Source: Bacteroidales bacterium UBA4116
GTDB lineage: Bacteria; Bacteroidota; Bacteroidia; Bacteroidales; Tannerellaceae
Assembly: GCA_002381645.1 (NCBI GenBank)
Contig: DFXE01000018.1
Location: 1-10,564, forward strand
Length of the DNA: 10,564 nt
Direction of reading: 5' to 3'
Positions 1 through 6,350 of the stretch are shown here, piece after piece; positions within the stretch are counted from its first letter, which is position 1; the number at the start of each line of letters is the position of its first letter. Both the position numbers and the translations under genes were made by a program. Below the pieces are notes generated by a model. It worked only from the letters and a program-made list of their open reading frames with translations. It did not search any database and was not told the DNA's origin.

Positions 1-1
1 A

Positions 2-628
2 CAAGTGGAAGACCTCAATAACGGTAAAGCAATCTTTGTCGAAGATATGGAACGTAAGGACGGTGAGAAATTCTCTGCATTTGTTAAACTCGATGAAGCC
101 AGCGGCAGACCTTCTTATACCCGCTACAACCCCGATTCACCCGAAGGGGCAAGAGAGATTTATATCCCCAAAGAAATGAACGGAACACAGCTGACTCCAC
201 AAGACCGGGAAGAACTGGCACAGGGTAAAGCTGTATTTATTGAAAATATGGTAAACCGTAAAGGAGAAGAGTTTTCTTCTTTTGTCAAACTCGATCTGGA
301 AACCGGGCGTCCCAGCTATTCCAGAACACCCGATGGTTTTGAACAACGGCAGGACTTTAAAATTCCGGCAGAAGTATGGGGTGTTTCCCTCTCTGCCACC
401 CAACGCGGACAACTGCAAGACGGTAAAGCGGTATTGGTGGAAGGCATGAAAGGTTATGACGGCAAGCAATTCTCCCAGTATGTAAAAGCCAACTTTAATC
501 AGGGCAGGCTGGACTATTACAACGAAAATCCCGACCGCAAAAGGAACGCTTCACAGCGCAATGTAGTTAATCAGGGACAGAACCAGCAACAGGAAAACAA
601 GAAGTCTAAAGGTCAAAGTATCGGGTAA
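2..628 (+). CDS. DUF3945 repeat-containing protein (3' part of gene)
   Basis: The reading frame is open to the left edge: a CAA codon precedes the GTG at position 5, so the true start probably lies upstream and this is the C-terminal part of a larger protein. The visible part holds three tandem repeats of about 66-67 residues, each opening with a GKA(I/V) motif (residues 7, 74 and 140 counted from the GTG) and containing F(S)xxVK then GR(P)xY. A link of the kind IPxE...LTxxxRxxL joins successive units. This is the layout of the DUF3945 family, found on Bacteroidota conjugative and integrative elements, often fused to DUF4099. The tail after about residue 175 is Asn/Gln/Lys-rich and probably disordered. 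No catalytic motif is visible and the biochemical function is unknown. It sits 66 bases upstream of a DUF4099-like gene in the same direction, so the two are likely co-transcribed. The family call is from memory of the repeat pattern. Confidence 0.8.
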   Translation, partial: QVEDLNNGKAIFVEDMERKDGEKFSAFVKLDEASGRPSYTRYNPDSPEGAREIYIPKEMNGTQLTPQDREELAQGKAVFIENMVNRKGEEFSSFVKLDLETGRPSYSRTPDGFEQRQDFKIPAEVWGVSLSATQRGQLQDGKAVLVEGMKGYDGKQFSQYVKANFNQGRLDYYNENPDRKRNASQRNVVNQGQNQQQENKKSKGQSIG

Positions 629-694
629 ATACCGACAGACTAAATCCCTGATTTCTGAAATAATCATTTATCTAAATAAAAGAATAACATCGTT

Positions 695-955
695 ATGGAT
701 ACAAAAAACAGTAACAATACCCCCTTCAAAGTAGAAGATGTAGATTGGGATGAACTCTCTGCAATAGGAATCCTGAAAGACGAACTGGAACTCTCCGGCG
801 AACTGGACACATTGCTCAGTGGAGACAAAACAAACGTAATTCCCCTTAGCCTTGTATTGCTTGGAGTGGATGTCATTATGGATGCTACCCTGCAACTGGT
901 CCGCAAAGGCGATTCCCCCTTACTCGAAATCACAGGCATCCAGCCGGTCGCCTGA
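695..955 (+). CDS. Small stand-alone DUF4099-like domain protein
   Basis: This is an 86-residue acidic protein. After a short polar N-terminus it carries a VDWDEL(S)xIGI motif (about residues 15-27) and then a helix/strand core ending LLEITGIQP. The 'W-D-E-L-x-x-I-G-I' start followed by 'L...LL.G.KT' resembles the N-terminal DUF4099 domain that in Bacteroidota mobile-element proteins is usually fused in front of DUF3945 repeats. Here it is a separate gene just downstream of the DUF3945 gene, as if the fusion had been split and reordered. There is no signal peptide or membrane segment. The start is the only ATG in a good position and has no clear Shine-Dalgarno, as is usual in this phylum. A strong terminator lies 16 bases after the stop. 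Function unknown; the domain call is moderate. Confidence 0.65.
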   Translation: MDTKNSNNTPFKVEDVDWDELSAIGILKDELELSGELDTLLSGDKTNVIPLSLVLLGVDVIMDATLQLVRKGDSPLLEITGIQPVA

Positions 956-970
956 TTTACTTCATTTACT

Positions 971-1003
971 GCCGTTTCTCCTGTATCGGGGGAAACGGCT
1001 TTT
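971..1003 (+). terminator. Rho-independent terminator after the DUF4099-like gene
   Basis: GCCGTTTCTCC (971-981) pairs with GGGGAAACGGC (989-999), 11 pairs with one G-U, around a 7-base loop and followed by TTTT. It separates the DUF3945/DUF4099-like pair from topB, whose start is 26 bases further on, so topB either has its own weak promoter or depends on read-through. Confidence 0.85.
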
Positions 1004-1028
1004 CCATCATCCAAATAAACATTAAATT

Positions 1029-3167
1029 ATGATTGCAATATTAACGGAAAAGCCTTCCGTAGGCTTGGATATTGCCCGCATAGTTGGGGCAACTGAGAAA
1101 TTTGACGGCTATATGAGTGGCAACGGATACATGGTTACATGGGCATTGGGACACTTAGTGTCGCTTGCCCAACCCGGATACTATGGTTTTACCAGACAGT
1201 CTGCGTCCCATCTGCCCATGCTTCCGAACCCCTTCGAACTGGTTATGCGCCTGAAGAAAACTGCGAAAGGAATGGTAACTGACAAAGCCGCCGCCAAACA
1301 ACTGAATATTATCGACAAGGTGTTCAGCCAGTGCGACGACATCATTGTAGCTACGGATGCCGGACGCGAAGGCCAATGTATTTTCCAATACATCTATAAC
1401 TATCTGGGATATACCAAACCTTGCAAACGCTTATGGATCTCCTCACTTACGGATGAAGCCATCGAAAAAGGCATGGCAAACCTCAAAGATAATAACCATT
1501 ACGAGGGCTTGTTCCAGGCAGCCGATTGCCGGGCAAAAGCAGACTGGCTTATCGGCATGAATGGCAGCCGAGCCCTTGCTATCTCTTCCGGAATCGGAAA
1601 TAATTCACTCGGCAGGGTACAGACACCCACACTGGCAATGATATGTGCCCGATACAGGGAAAACCGGAATTTCATTTCTACTAATTACTGGCAACTACAT
1701 ATTACTCTCGAAAAAGAGGGAGTTTTCCGCCAGTTCCGCTTTATGGAAGACCTGAAAGAAAAATCCGATGCTGAAAAGTTGTACGAACAACTGAAAAGTT
1801 ATCCTTCGGTACCAATCACGAAAGTGGAACGAAAAACAGTTCATCAATCACAACCATTGTTGTACGATCTTACCACCCTGCAAAAAGATTGTAATATCCA
1901 TCTGAACCTATCAGCAGAAAAAACATTGGAAATAGCACAGAACCTGTACGAAAAGAAACTCATTTCGTATCCGAGAACATCATCTCGTTATATTCCCGAT
2001 GATGTGTTCCGTGAAATTCCGTCCCTGCTGCGCATGGTTCTACGCATGGAACCATTTAAACATTTCGCGGATTCTATAGATACACTGCGGCTTCCCACGG
2101 AATCCGTAAACAATAAAAAGATAACTGACCACCATGCGCTTATCATTACCGGGGATTATCCGGGAGAATTATCTCCATTGGAACGGAAAGTATACCACAT
2201 GATTGCCGGACGTATGTTGGAAGCCTTCGGCCCGAAATGCAAAAAAGAATCGCTCCTGATGGAAGCCTCCTTTAATGATTTTCTGTTCCGTTCAAGTTCC
2301 CAGAAAATACTTTCTCCCGGATGGAGAGGTGTACTGAATCGACCGGAGGATAAAGACGCCGAAGAAAAAGATTCTGAAGAAGTAATTGCAGAATTTGAAG
2401 AGGGAGAAAATGCAAAAGTCGGAGGTCACAGTCTGGCACAGAAGAAAACAATGCCCAAACCGCTTTACACGGAGGCTACTTTACTTACCGCTATGGAAAC
2501 AGCCGGCAAAACGATAACCGATGAAGCAGTTCGGGAAGCCATAAAGGAACAAGGTTTAGGAACTCCGGCAACCCGCGCAGCGATTATAGAAACGCTTTTC
2601 AGGCGGGAATATATTGAACGCTCCGGCAAATCATTGGTACCAACTGAAAAAGGACTATTTATTTATGATGCCGTCAAAGAAATGAAAATCGCCGATGCGG
2701 AAATGACCGGTCAGTGGGAAAAGATGCTTGCGGAAATAGAAAAAAACAGGGTTTCACCCGAAACCTTTATGAAAGCTATCGAAGTCTATACCCGGCAGAT
2801 AACTGAAGAAGTGTTGTCGCTAAAATTCCCGGAACTGGCAGCTAATGCTATAACATGTCCCAAATGTGGTGATGGAAAAGTGATCATCCGTTCTAAATAT
2901 GCCAAATGCGATAATGGAAAATGCGGTTTGATTATATTCCGTAATTTCCTGAATAAGGAACTCACCAATCAACATATACAGCAACTGTTATCTTCCGGCT
3001 CTACCAAACTCATTAAAGGGTTTAAGGGAAAAAAGGGAAATACCTTCGATGCAAAACTGGTTTTTGATGCGAATCACAATATCACCTTTTCATTCCCTAA
3101 AACATCTGAAAAGGGAAAGAAAAAAGCTGTACCGAAACCATCGGGAGAAGTTAGGAAAAAGAAGTAA
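1029..3167 (+). CDS. topB: Type IA DNA topoisomerase (topoisomerase III, TopB-like)
   Basis: A 712-residue protein, normal length for topoisomerase III. It relaxes or decatenates DNA through a transient 5'-phosphotyrosine on a single strand. The toprim domain starts at once (ILTEKPS, residues 4-10, with the acidic E7). The metal-binding motif is DAGREGQ (110-116): D110 and E114 are kept, but the second Asp of the classical DxDxE is Gly and the residue after the second Gly is Gln instead of the common Glu. The catalytic tyrosine is Y314 in ISYPRTSS. DHHAL (367-371) and GLGTPATRA (509-517) are further type IA signatures. The C-terminus has one four-cysteine zinc ribbon (C610, C613, C627, C632) and then a basic, Lys-rich tail ending in KKK. 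Such topB copies are common on Bacteroidota conjugative elements and probably help element replication or transfer. It has no close downstream partner: 336 non-coding bases follow. Confidence 0.95.
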   Translation: MIAILTEKPSVGLDIARIVGATEKFDGYMSGNGYMVTWALGHLVSLAQPGYYGFTRQSASHLPMLPNPFELVMRLKKTAKGMVTDKAAAKQLNIIDKVFSQCDDIIVATDAGREGQCIFQYIYNYLGYTKPCKRLWISSLTDEAIEKGMANLKDNNHYEGLFQAADCRAKADWLIGMNGSRALAISSGIGNNSLGRVQTPTLAMICARYRENRNFISTNYWQLHITLEKEGVFRQFRFMEDLKEKSDAEKLYEQLKSYPSVPITKVERKTVHQSQPLLYDLTTLQKDCNIHLNLSAEKTLEIAQNLYEKKLISYPRTSSRYIPDDVFREIPSLLRMVLRMEPFKHFADSIDTLRLPTESVNNKKITDHHALIITGDYPGELSPLERKVYHMIAGRMLEAFGPKCKKESLLMEASFNDFLFRSSSQKILSPGWRGVLNRPEDKDAEEKDSEEVIAEFEEGENAKVGGHSLAQKKTMPKPLYTEATLLTAMETAGKTITDEAVREAIKEQGLGTPATRAAIIETLFRREYIERSGKSLVPTEKGLFIYDAVKEMKIADAEMTGQWEKMLAEIEKNRVSPETFMKAIEVYTRQITEEVLSLKFPELAANAITCPKCGDGKVIIRSKYAKCDNGKCGLIIFRNFLNKELTNQHIQQLLSSGSTKLIKGFKGKKGNTFDAKLVFDANHNITFSFPKTSEKGKKKAVPKPSGEVRKKK

Positions 3168-3190
3168 AAAGCATGATGCAGTCTTACCTG

Positions 3191-3249
3191 TTTTTTGTTT
3201 AACGGAATATCTTTTTTGTTAACCGTTAACACATGGTTTGTTAAACAAA
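3191..3249. repeat. Clustered GTTAAC-type repeats with a 10-bp inverted repeat
   Basis: Just after topB, two similar direct copies start with TTTTTTGTT (3191-3205 and 3212-3225). The second runs into GTTAACCGTTAAC (3218-3230), which is two palindromic GTTAAC hexamers one base apart. TTTGTTTAAC (3194-3203) is exactly inverted as GTTAAACAAA (3240-3249), so the whole cluster sits inside a 10-bp inverted repeat. No T-tract follows, so it is not a standard terminator. A protein-binding site (iteron-, parS- or operator-like) is possible but unproven. Confidence 0.5.
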
Positions 3250-3313
3250 AATATATTTCTGTTGCATCCACTTATATACCTCAATCAAATGAGAGAGAAA
3301 GAAACCCTTGCCG

Positions 3314-3470
3314 TCCCGATTCATTGGCAAATATAGCTACGTGTTCTCCTCCACAAGCAAGGTCAGGCCGCTAAAGCGGTTTTCGCAAAAATCATCCTCG
3401 CTTTGCTCCGGTATTTTTCCGAAAAACCTTGCATGTGGGAACACTTCGCAGCCTTGCCCCTGAATCGGGA
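3314..3470. repeat. Long imperfect inverted repeat able to fold into one branched stem-loop
   Basis: This fills most of the 336-base gap between topB and the next gene. The outer arms are TCCCGATTCATTGGCAA (3314-3330) against 3454-3470, 15 of 17 matched including ten perfect at the ends. The middle arms are CCACAAGCAAGGT (3351-3363) against 3426-3438, 12 of 13 matched. The inner arms are 3380-3392 against 3413-3425, 12 of 13 matched. A separate perfect hairpin, CCGC-TAAA-GCGG (3368-3379), juts out between the middle and inner arms. Weaker pairing (GCTACG/TGTTC segments) bridges the outer and middle arms. It could be a structured leader RNA, a DNA cruciform, or a single-strand origin/transfer site. 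I cannot assign it to a named family. Confidence 0.75.
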
Positions 3471-3486
3471 ACGACAAGAAGTTCCC
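3467..3486 (+). promoter_or_regulatory. Short hairpin just before the small membrane protein gene
   Basis: GGGAAC (3467-3472) and GTTCCC (3481-3486) form a perfect 6-bp stem with an 8-base loop. It overlaps the right foot of the long inverted repeat by four bases, so the two structures compete, as in an attenuator or RNA switch. An A-rich stretch and the ATG at 3504 follow. The regulatory role is inferred. Confidence 0.4.
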
Positions 3487-3503
3487 ATAATAAAAATAAT
3501 AAA

Positions 3504-3734
3504 ATGGATACAAACAGAATTTCTACAGGCGTAAAGAAGTGGGGCAGAGTGATAGCTATCACTATCATTGCACTTATCGGATTCAGCTACCTGAACAGGC
3601 ATGGTATATCACCGGTATGGACAGCCGTGTTGATTGTCCTGTTTCCGGGAATCTTCCGGTTTATATACAAGATAATATGCTTTCTGGTAGCGGTGGCAGT
3701 ACTTATCGGGATTCTCGGTTTTCTGATCTTCTAA
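3504..3734 (+). CDS. Small multi-pass membrane protein, unknown function
   Basis: A 76-residue, very hydrophobic protein. After a short positively charged N-terminus (KKWGR) it has about three membrane segments (roughly residues 14-30, 37-52 and 56-76), with almost nothing after the last. A longer in-frame start at 3429 exists but would put 25 codons inside the long inverted repeat. The ATG at 3504 is preferred because it is preceded by an A/T-rich, unstructured leader typical of Bacteroidota starts. The next small gene starts 13 bases after its stop, so they are probably co-transcribed. I do not recognise the family. It may be a holin-like, entry-exclusion-like or other accessory membrane peptide, but nothing in the sequence decides this. 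Confidence 0.6.
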   Translation: MDTNRISTGVKKWGRVIAITIIALIGFSYLNRHGISPVWTAVLIVLFPGIFRFIYKIICFLVAVAVLIGILGFLIF

Positions 3735-3747
3735 ATACAAAAAGAAT

Positions 3748-3972
3748 ATGGAAAGAATGATACGTGTAAATACTATCCCGGGAACTCAACCCATCAAAAA
3801 AGTTCCGGTGAACATAGAGCCTGCAATGAAAATTCATATTCCTGGAAGAGGTGCAACAGGGATGGTAAGAATCGGCAGCATCGTAGAACAGATACGGCAG
3901 ATAATAAACCATCCCGACCGCAACAGGTTGATGGCGGAACTTTTCAAGGATTATAAACGAGATTATAAATAG
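3748..3972 (+). CDS. Small basic protein of unknown function
   Basis: A 74-residue protein with no membrane segment or signal peptide. The N-terminal half is rich in Pro, Val and Ile with little charge pattern. The C-terminal half (about 42-74) looks helical and ends in a basic stretch (KDYKRDYK). The chosen ATG is the first in frame; a second at codon 4 is an alternative. It lies 13 bases after the small membrane protein gene and 109 bases before PRTRC E, with a stable hairpin between, so it may belong either to a small two-gene unit or to the leader of the PRTRC operon. Not recognised; a PRTRC-associated accessory protein is only an inference from position. Confidence 0.6.
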   Translation: MERMIRVNTIPGTQPIKKVPVNIEPAMKIHIPGRGATGMVRIGSIVEQIRQIINHPDRNRLMAELFKDYKRDYK

Positions 3973-4002
3973 GAATATAAAAATGAAAGATTTAACGGAA
4001 GC

Positions 4003-4032
4003 ATAGCCGGGTATGGAGACATATCCGGCTAT
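4003..4032 (+). terminator. Stable hairpin ahead of PRTRC E (terminator or attenuator)
   Basis: ATAGCCGGGTAT (4003-4014) pairs with ATATCCGGCTAT (4021-4032) over 12 bp with one G-U, loop GGAGAC. The following bases (TGTATTTAAT) are T-rich but not a clean T-tract, so termination may be partial. A tiny open frame of seven codons (3983-4006) stops inside the left arm, which would suit attenuation, but this may be chance. Confidence 0.6.
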
Positions 4033-4064
4033 TGTATTTAATAGACATTCATAAATATCAATCA

Positions 4065-4078
4065 CTTAAAATTTTAAG
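4065..4078. promoter_or_regulatory. Perfect 14-bp palindrome before PRTRC E (possible operator)
   Basis: CTTAAAATTTTAAG is a perfect palindrome ending three bases before the ATG of PRTRC E. Its position suits a repressor-binding site or control of translation initiation for the PRTRC operon. An AT-only core makes chance occurrence possible. Confidence 0.4.
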
Positions 4079-4081
4079 ATT

Positions 4082-5011
4082 ATGTTTTTTACTCAGATGT
4101 ATCAAATGATGAACCAGTCAATAGACATCACGCTGGTTGTCCGCAAGAAAGAAGGACAGTTAATGGTTTCGGTTTTACCGAAAAGTAACGGACTCAAAGA
4201 CGAGGCGCAAAACCATATTGTACCGATAATCCTAACCGGAGCACCTCAGGAGTTGGATATGGGATTTATGCAGGGCATCTGCCAGCCCATACAGAAAGCT
4301 ACGGGATTATTAACTAATATGAAGCTCTTCGAAGAACAGGCAGATAAAGCGGCTGCAAACTCAAAGGCTACAAAAGAACAGAAAGAGAAAGCTGCAAAAG
4401 AAGCCAAAGAAAAGAAAGAGAAATTCGACAAACTCATGAAGAAAGCAGACGAGTTGGAAACTGAACAAAAGTTGAATGATGCCTTGAATACCCTCAAGCA
4501 AGCCAAAGCTATTGCCACTACGGATGCTATAAAAGGAGTGGATGAAAAGATAAACGCGCTGCGCATGAGAATGAGCCAGGGTAGTTTATTCGCGATGGAA
4601 GAGCCTCCACAAACACAACAGGTGGCGAATACTAATCCGCAACAACAGGTGGTACAACCTACGGCAACAACACAGCAACCCATTCAGCAAACAGGTATGA
4701 ACGGTTATGTTGTTCAAAATGTAAATCCTCCGGTGCAGCAACAGCAGCCTGTGCAGACAGCTGTCAGCCAACCGGCACAACAACCGATTCCACAAAACAT
4801 GAATGGTAACGGACAATACATGCAATATTCATCTGCCATTAACGGTCAACAGTCCTATAACACACAACTTCAGGCAGAAGTGAATATTGATATTGAACCT
4901 CAACCTGTTTTCACAGCCGATTATTCCGCACACCGGGAAGGAGAATATGACCAGTATCCGGATTTTCCGGGATATTCAAACAATAATATGTATAACCCTC
5001 AAAACGTATAA
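4082..5011 (+). CDS. PRTRC system protein E
   Basis: A 309-residue protein in three parts. The N-terminal domain (about 1-82) is globular and begins with a short hydrophobic/Met-rich segment. A Lys/Glu/Ala-rich stretch (about 83-165) is strongly predicted coiled coil. The C-terminal tail (about 172-309) is low-complexity, rich in Gln, Pro and Asn, with QQQ runs and aromatic residues near the end. This matches PRTRC protein E of plasmids and integrative elements, whose biochemical role is not established. It is the first gene of the compact cassette, three bases upstream of PRTRC C. The disordered tail and coiled coil suggest a scaffold, a self-assembling protein or a modification target. The identification rests on the N-terminal domain and on gene order with C, F, B and ThiF. 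Confidence 0.85.
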   Translation: MFFTQMYQMMNQSIDITLVVRKKEGQLMVSVLPKSNGLKDEAQNHIVPIILTGAPQELDMGFMQGICQPIQKATGLLTNMKLFEEQADKAAANSKATKEQKEKAAKEAKEKKEKFDKLMKKADELETEQKLNDALNTLKQAKAIATTDAIKGVDEKINALRMRMSQGSLFAMEEPPQTQQVANTNPQQQVVQPTATTQQPIQQTGMNGYVVQNVNPPVQQQQPVQTAVSQPAQQPIPQNMNGNGQYMQYSSAINGQQSYNTQLQAEVNIDIEPQPVFTADYSAHREGEYDQYPDFPGYSNNNMYNPQNV

Positions 5012-5014
5012 GCT

Positions 5015-5236
5015 ATGCCACTTGTAGTAAACGGAATGGAACGTTCTTTCACCTTTAAGAAAGGGAATGAAACAATAACATTGGGTGACCCCAATCTATC
5101 CGATACACCGGAAGCAGTAATGAGCTATTATTCGAATATCTATCCGGAACTTACCACCGCATCGGTACACGGACCGGAGATAAAGGACGATAAAGCGGTT
5201 TACGAGTTTAAAACAACCATCGGAACAAAAGGATAA
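5015..5236 (+). CDS. PRTRC system protein C (predicted ubiquitin-like modifier)
   Basis: A 73-residue protein starting MPLVVNGMERSF, with alternating short strands and a central helix-prone section (roughly 30-45, TPEAVMSYYSNIYPEL). Size and pattern suit a beta-grasp fold. To my knowledge PRTRC C overlaps the prokaryotic ubiquitin-like family proposed from comparative genomics. The protein ends exactly in glycine (TTIGTKG), so it would need no trimming before C-terminal activation by the E1-like ThiF protein encoded in the same operon. That is an inference from family and sequence, not shown biochemically. It starts three bases after the stop of E and is followed after four bases by a previously easy-to-miss 53-codon ORF. 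Confidence 0.85.
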   Translation: MPLVVNGMERSFTFKKGNETITLGDPNLSDTPEAVMSYYSNIYPELTTASVHGPEIKDDKAVYEFKTTIGTKG

Positions 5237-5240
5237 CAGT

Positions 5241-5402
5241 ATGAACACATCTAAAAAACAAAAAACATGCAAGCAGTTGGAACCCTCTCAGGCAGAAAAA
5301 CTCGCCCGGTACATCATCGGACAGATAGAGCGCGACGTTCGGCACGGAGTGAACAGAATAAAACGGATTACGGCGCCCAGCGGTGCCGTAATTCTTTTCT
5401 AA
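5241..5402 (+). CDS. 53-residue small protein between PRTRC C and F
   Basis: ATG at 5241 lies four bases after the stop of PRTRC C, the same tight spacing as the other genes of the operon, and the frame stays open to TAA at 5400-5402. The product has a Lys-rich start (NTSKKQKTCK), an amphipathic helix-like centre (SQAEKLARYIIGQIERDV) and a hydrophobic end (SGAVILF). Its composition is protein-like, whereas the overlapping frame that would extend PRTRC F upstream is Arg-rich and looks like a shadow. It has no recognised domain. It could be an extra subunit of this PRTRC lineage. A merger with F by a -1 frameshift is possible but I see no classic slippery site at its end. Confidence 0.65.
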   Translation: MNTSKKQKTCKQLEPSQAEKLARYIIGQIERDVRHGVNRIKRITAPSGAVILF

Positions 5403-5470
5403 AGACGGTATTTACTCCCATATCCCCAAAGGCTGTCATAAGAAATTGGGGTGGAGTGGATTATAACTAC

Positions 5471-6346
5471 ATGACCCAAGAAAATTATGAATATCTGGTA
5501 AAATCAGCCAAAAGATATGCTTCCCTGCTTGGAGTAGAATTGATACACAACCCCGGTCACAGTACTGGGGAAGGTATCTCCAATATCTATGATGAACTGG
5601 ATAATATCATTGGAGAAATTAATCTCAATATTGAACCCCGTGAGAACAAACTTCAATTTGTACTATGGAAATATCATCCCTGGAGCGACTATACTTTTTT
5701 CTGGTTGCCGGTTAAATTCACAGAAACGCTAAATCCCAAACTAAAGAAAATAGCCATTTCATTTATCCATCAGTTTATGCACAGCAACGGCATGATAACC
5801 ACCAACGAAGCGTTTGATGTGGAATGGATTCTGGAATGGGCGATGGAGGGACTGGAAGAATGTGATCCTGAAGACAGGGAAAAGAACTTAATAATCATCG
5901 ATTCCTACAAATCCGGAAAGGTACACAGGTTGATGGAACGTATAGATACGAAATGCTATCACAAAAGCCTGGCAACTATCCTTGACAATTACATTCCGAA
6001 CAATGAATTTGAAAAAGAACTGATTGAACTATTCAAAGAAGGATTGCAATTTATCGGAAAAGACAAGCCGGCTATCATGTCTTACGGTTATGATCCATTG
6101 GATGATGAAGAAAGGGATTATCATCCGGTGGATATGGAACGCATGATAAGGATTGTTTACGACCTCGATGATTTTGTAACCGAATGGATGATGGATTGGG
6201 CAAACAACGAATTGCGGGAAGCCTATGATATTTCCCCTGCCACTACGGTAATACTCTCACCGGATACAGACCAACTATTTACAATGGACGCGTATCCGGA
6301 TAAGTTTTATATATGGTTTGACAAAATATGTACTTTGATCGGATAA
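5471..6346 (+). CDS. PRTRC system protein F
   Basis: From the ATG at 5471 the product has 291 residues. It is rich in aromatic and acidic residues (YHPWSDYTFFWLP, EWILEWAMEGLEE), with a predicted alpha-helical C-terminal half and no membrane segments. This matches the known PRTRC F protein only by overall character and operon position between C and B; the activity is unknown. Start choice: the frame is open back to 5267, but the stretch 5267-5402 overlaps the 53-residue ORF in another frame and is Arg-rich nonsense. Between 5405 and 5470 the residues look protein-like (FTPISPKAVIRNWGG), yet only a GTG at 5456 could start there. So 5471 is the conservative start and the true one may be slightly upstream. 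The next gene starts four bases after its stop. Confidence 0.75.
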   Translation: MTQENYEYLVKSAKRYASLLGVELIHNPGHSTGEGISNIYDELDNIIGEINLNIEPRENKLQFVLWKYHPWSDYTFFWLPVKFTETLNPKLKKIAISFIHQFMHSNGMITTNEAFDVEWILEWAMEGLEECDPEDREKNLIIIDSYKSGKVHRLMERIDTKCYHKSLATILDNYIPNNEFEKELIELFKEGLQFIGKDKPAIMSYGYDPLDDEERDYHPVDMERMIRIVYDLDDFVTEWMMDWANNELREAYDISPATTVILSPDTDQLFTMDAYPDKFYIWFDKICTLIG

Positions 6347-6350
6347 CGAT

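Noticed and set aside
137..469. Minus-strand open frame opposite the DUF3945 repeats
   Set aside because: It is antisense to three clear protein repeats and has no domain.
664..1014. Minus-strand open frame covering the DUF4099-like gene
   Set aside because: It runs through the terminator hairpin and is Ser-rich antisense; the + strand frame carries the recognised motif.
3314..3470. CRISPR array or transposon terminal repeats
   Set aside because: The arms form one nested inverted structure, not regular direct repeats with spacers, and no transposase lies inside.
3429..3503. Longer start for the small membrane protein
   Set aside because: The extra 25 codons fall in the arm of the long inverted repeat and encode a polar segment unlike a membrane protein start; the ATG at 3504 is better placed.
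4246..4683. Minus-strand open frame opposite PRTRC E
   Set aside because: Its Cys/Ser/Phe-rich composition is the antisense of the Lys/Ala/Gln-rich coding strand, with no start context or family signature.
5267..5470. Upstream extension of PRTRC F from the ATG at 5267
   Set aside because: The first 45 or so residues are Arg-rich and unstructured, lie over the 53-codon ORF that has ideal operon spacing, and look like an out-of-frame shadow.
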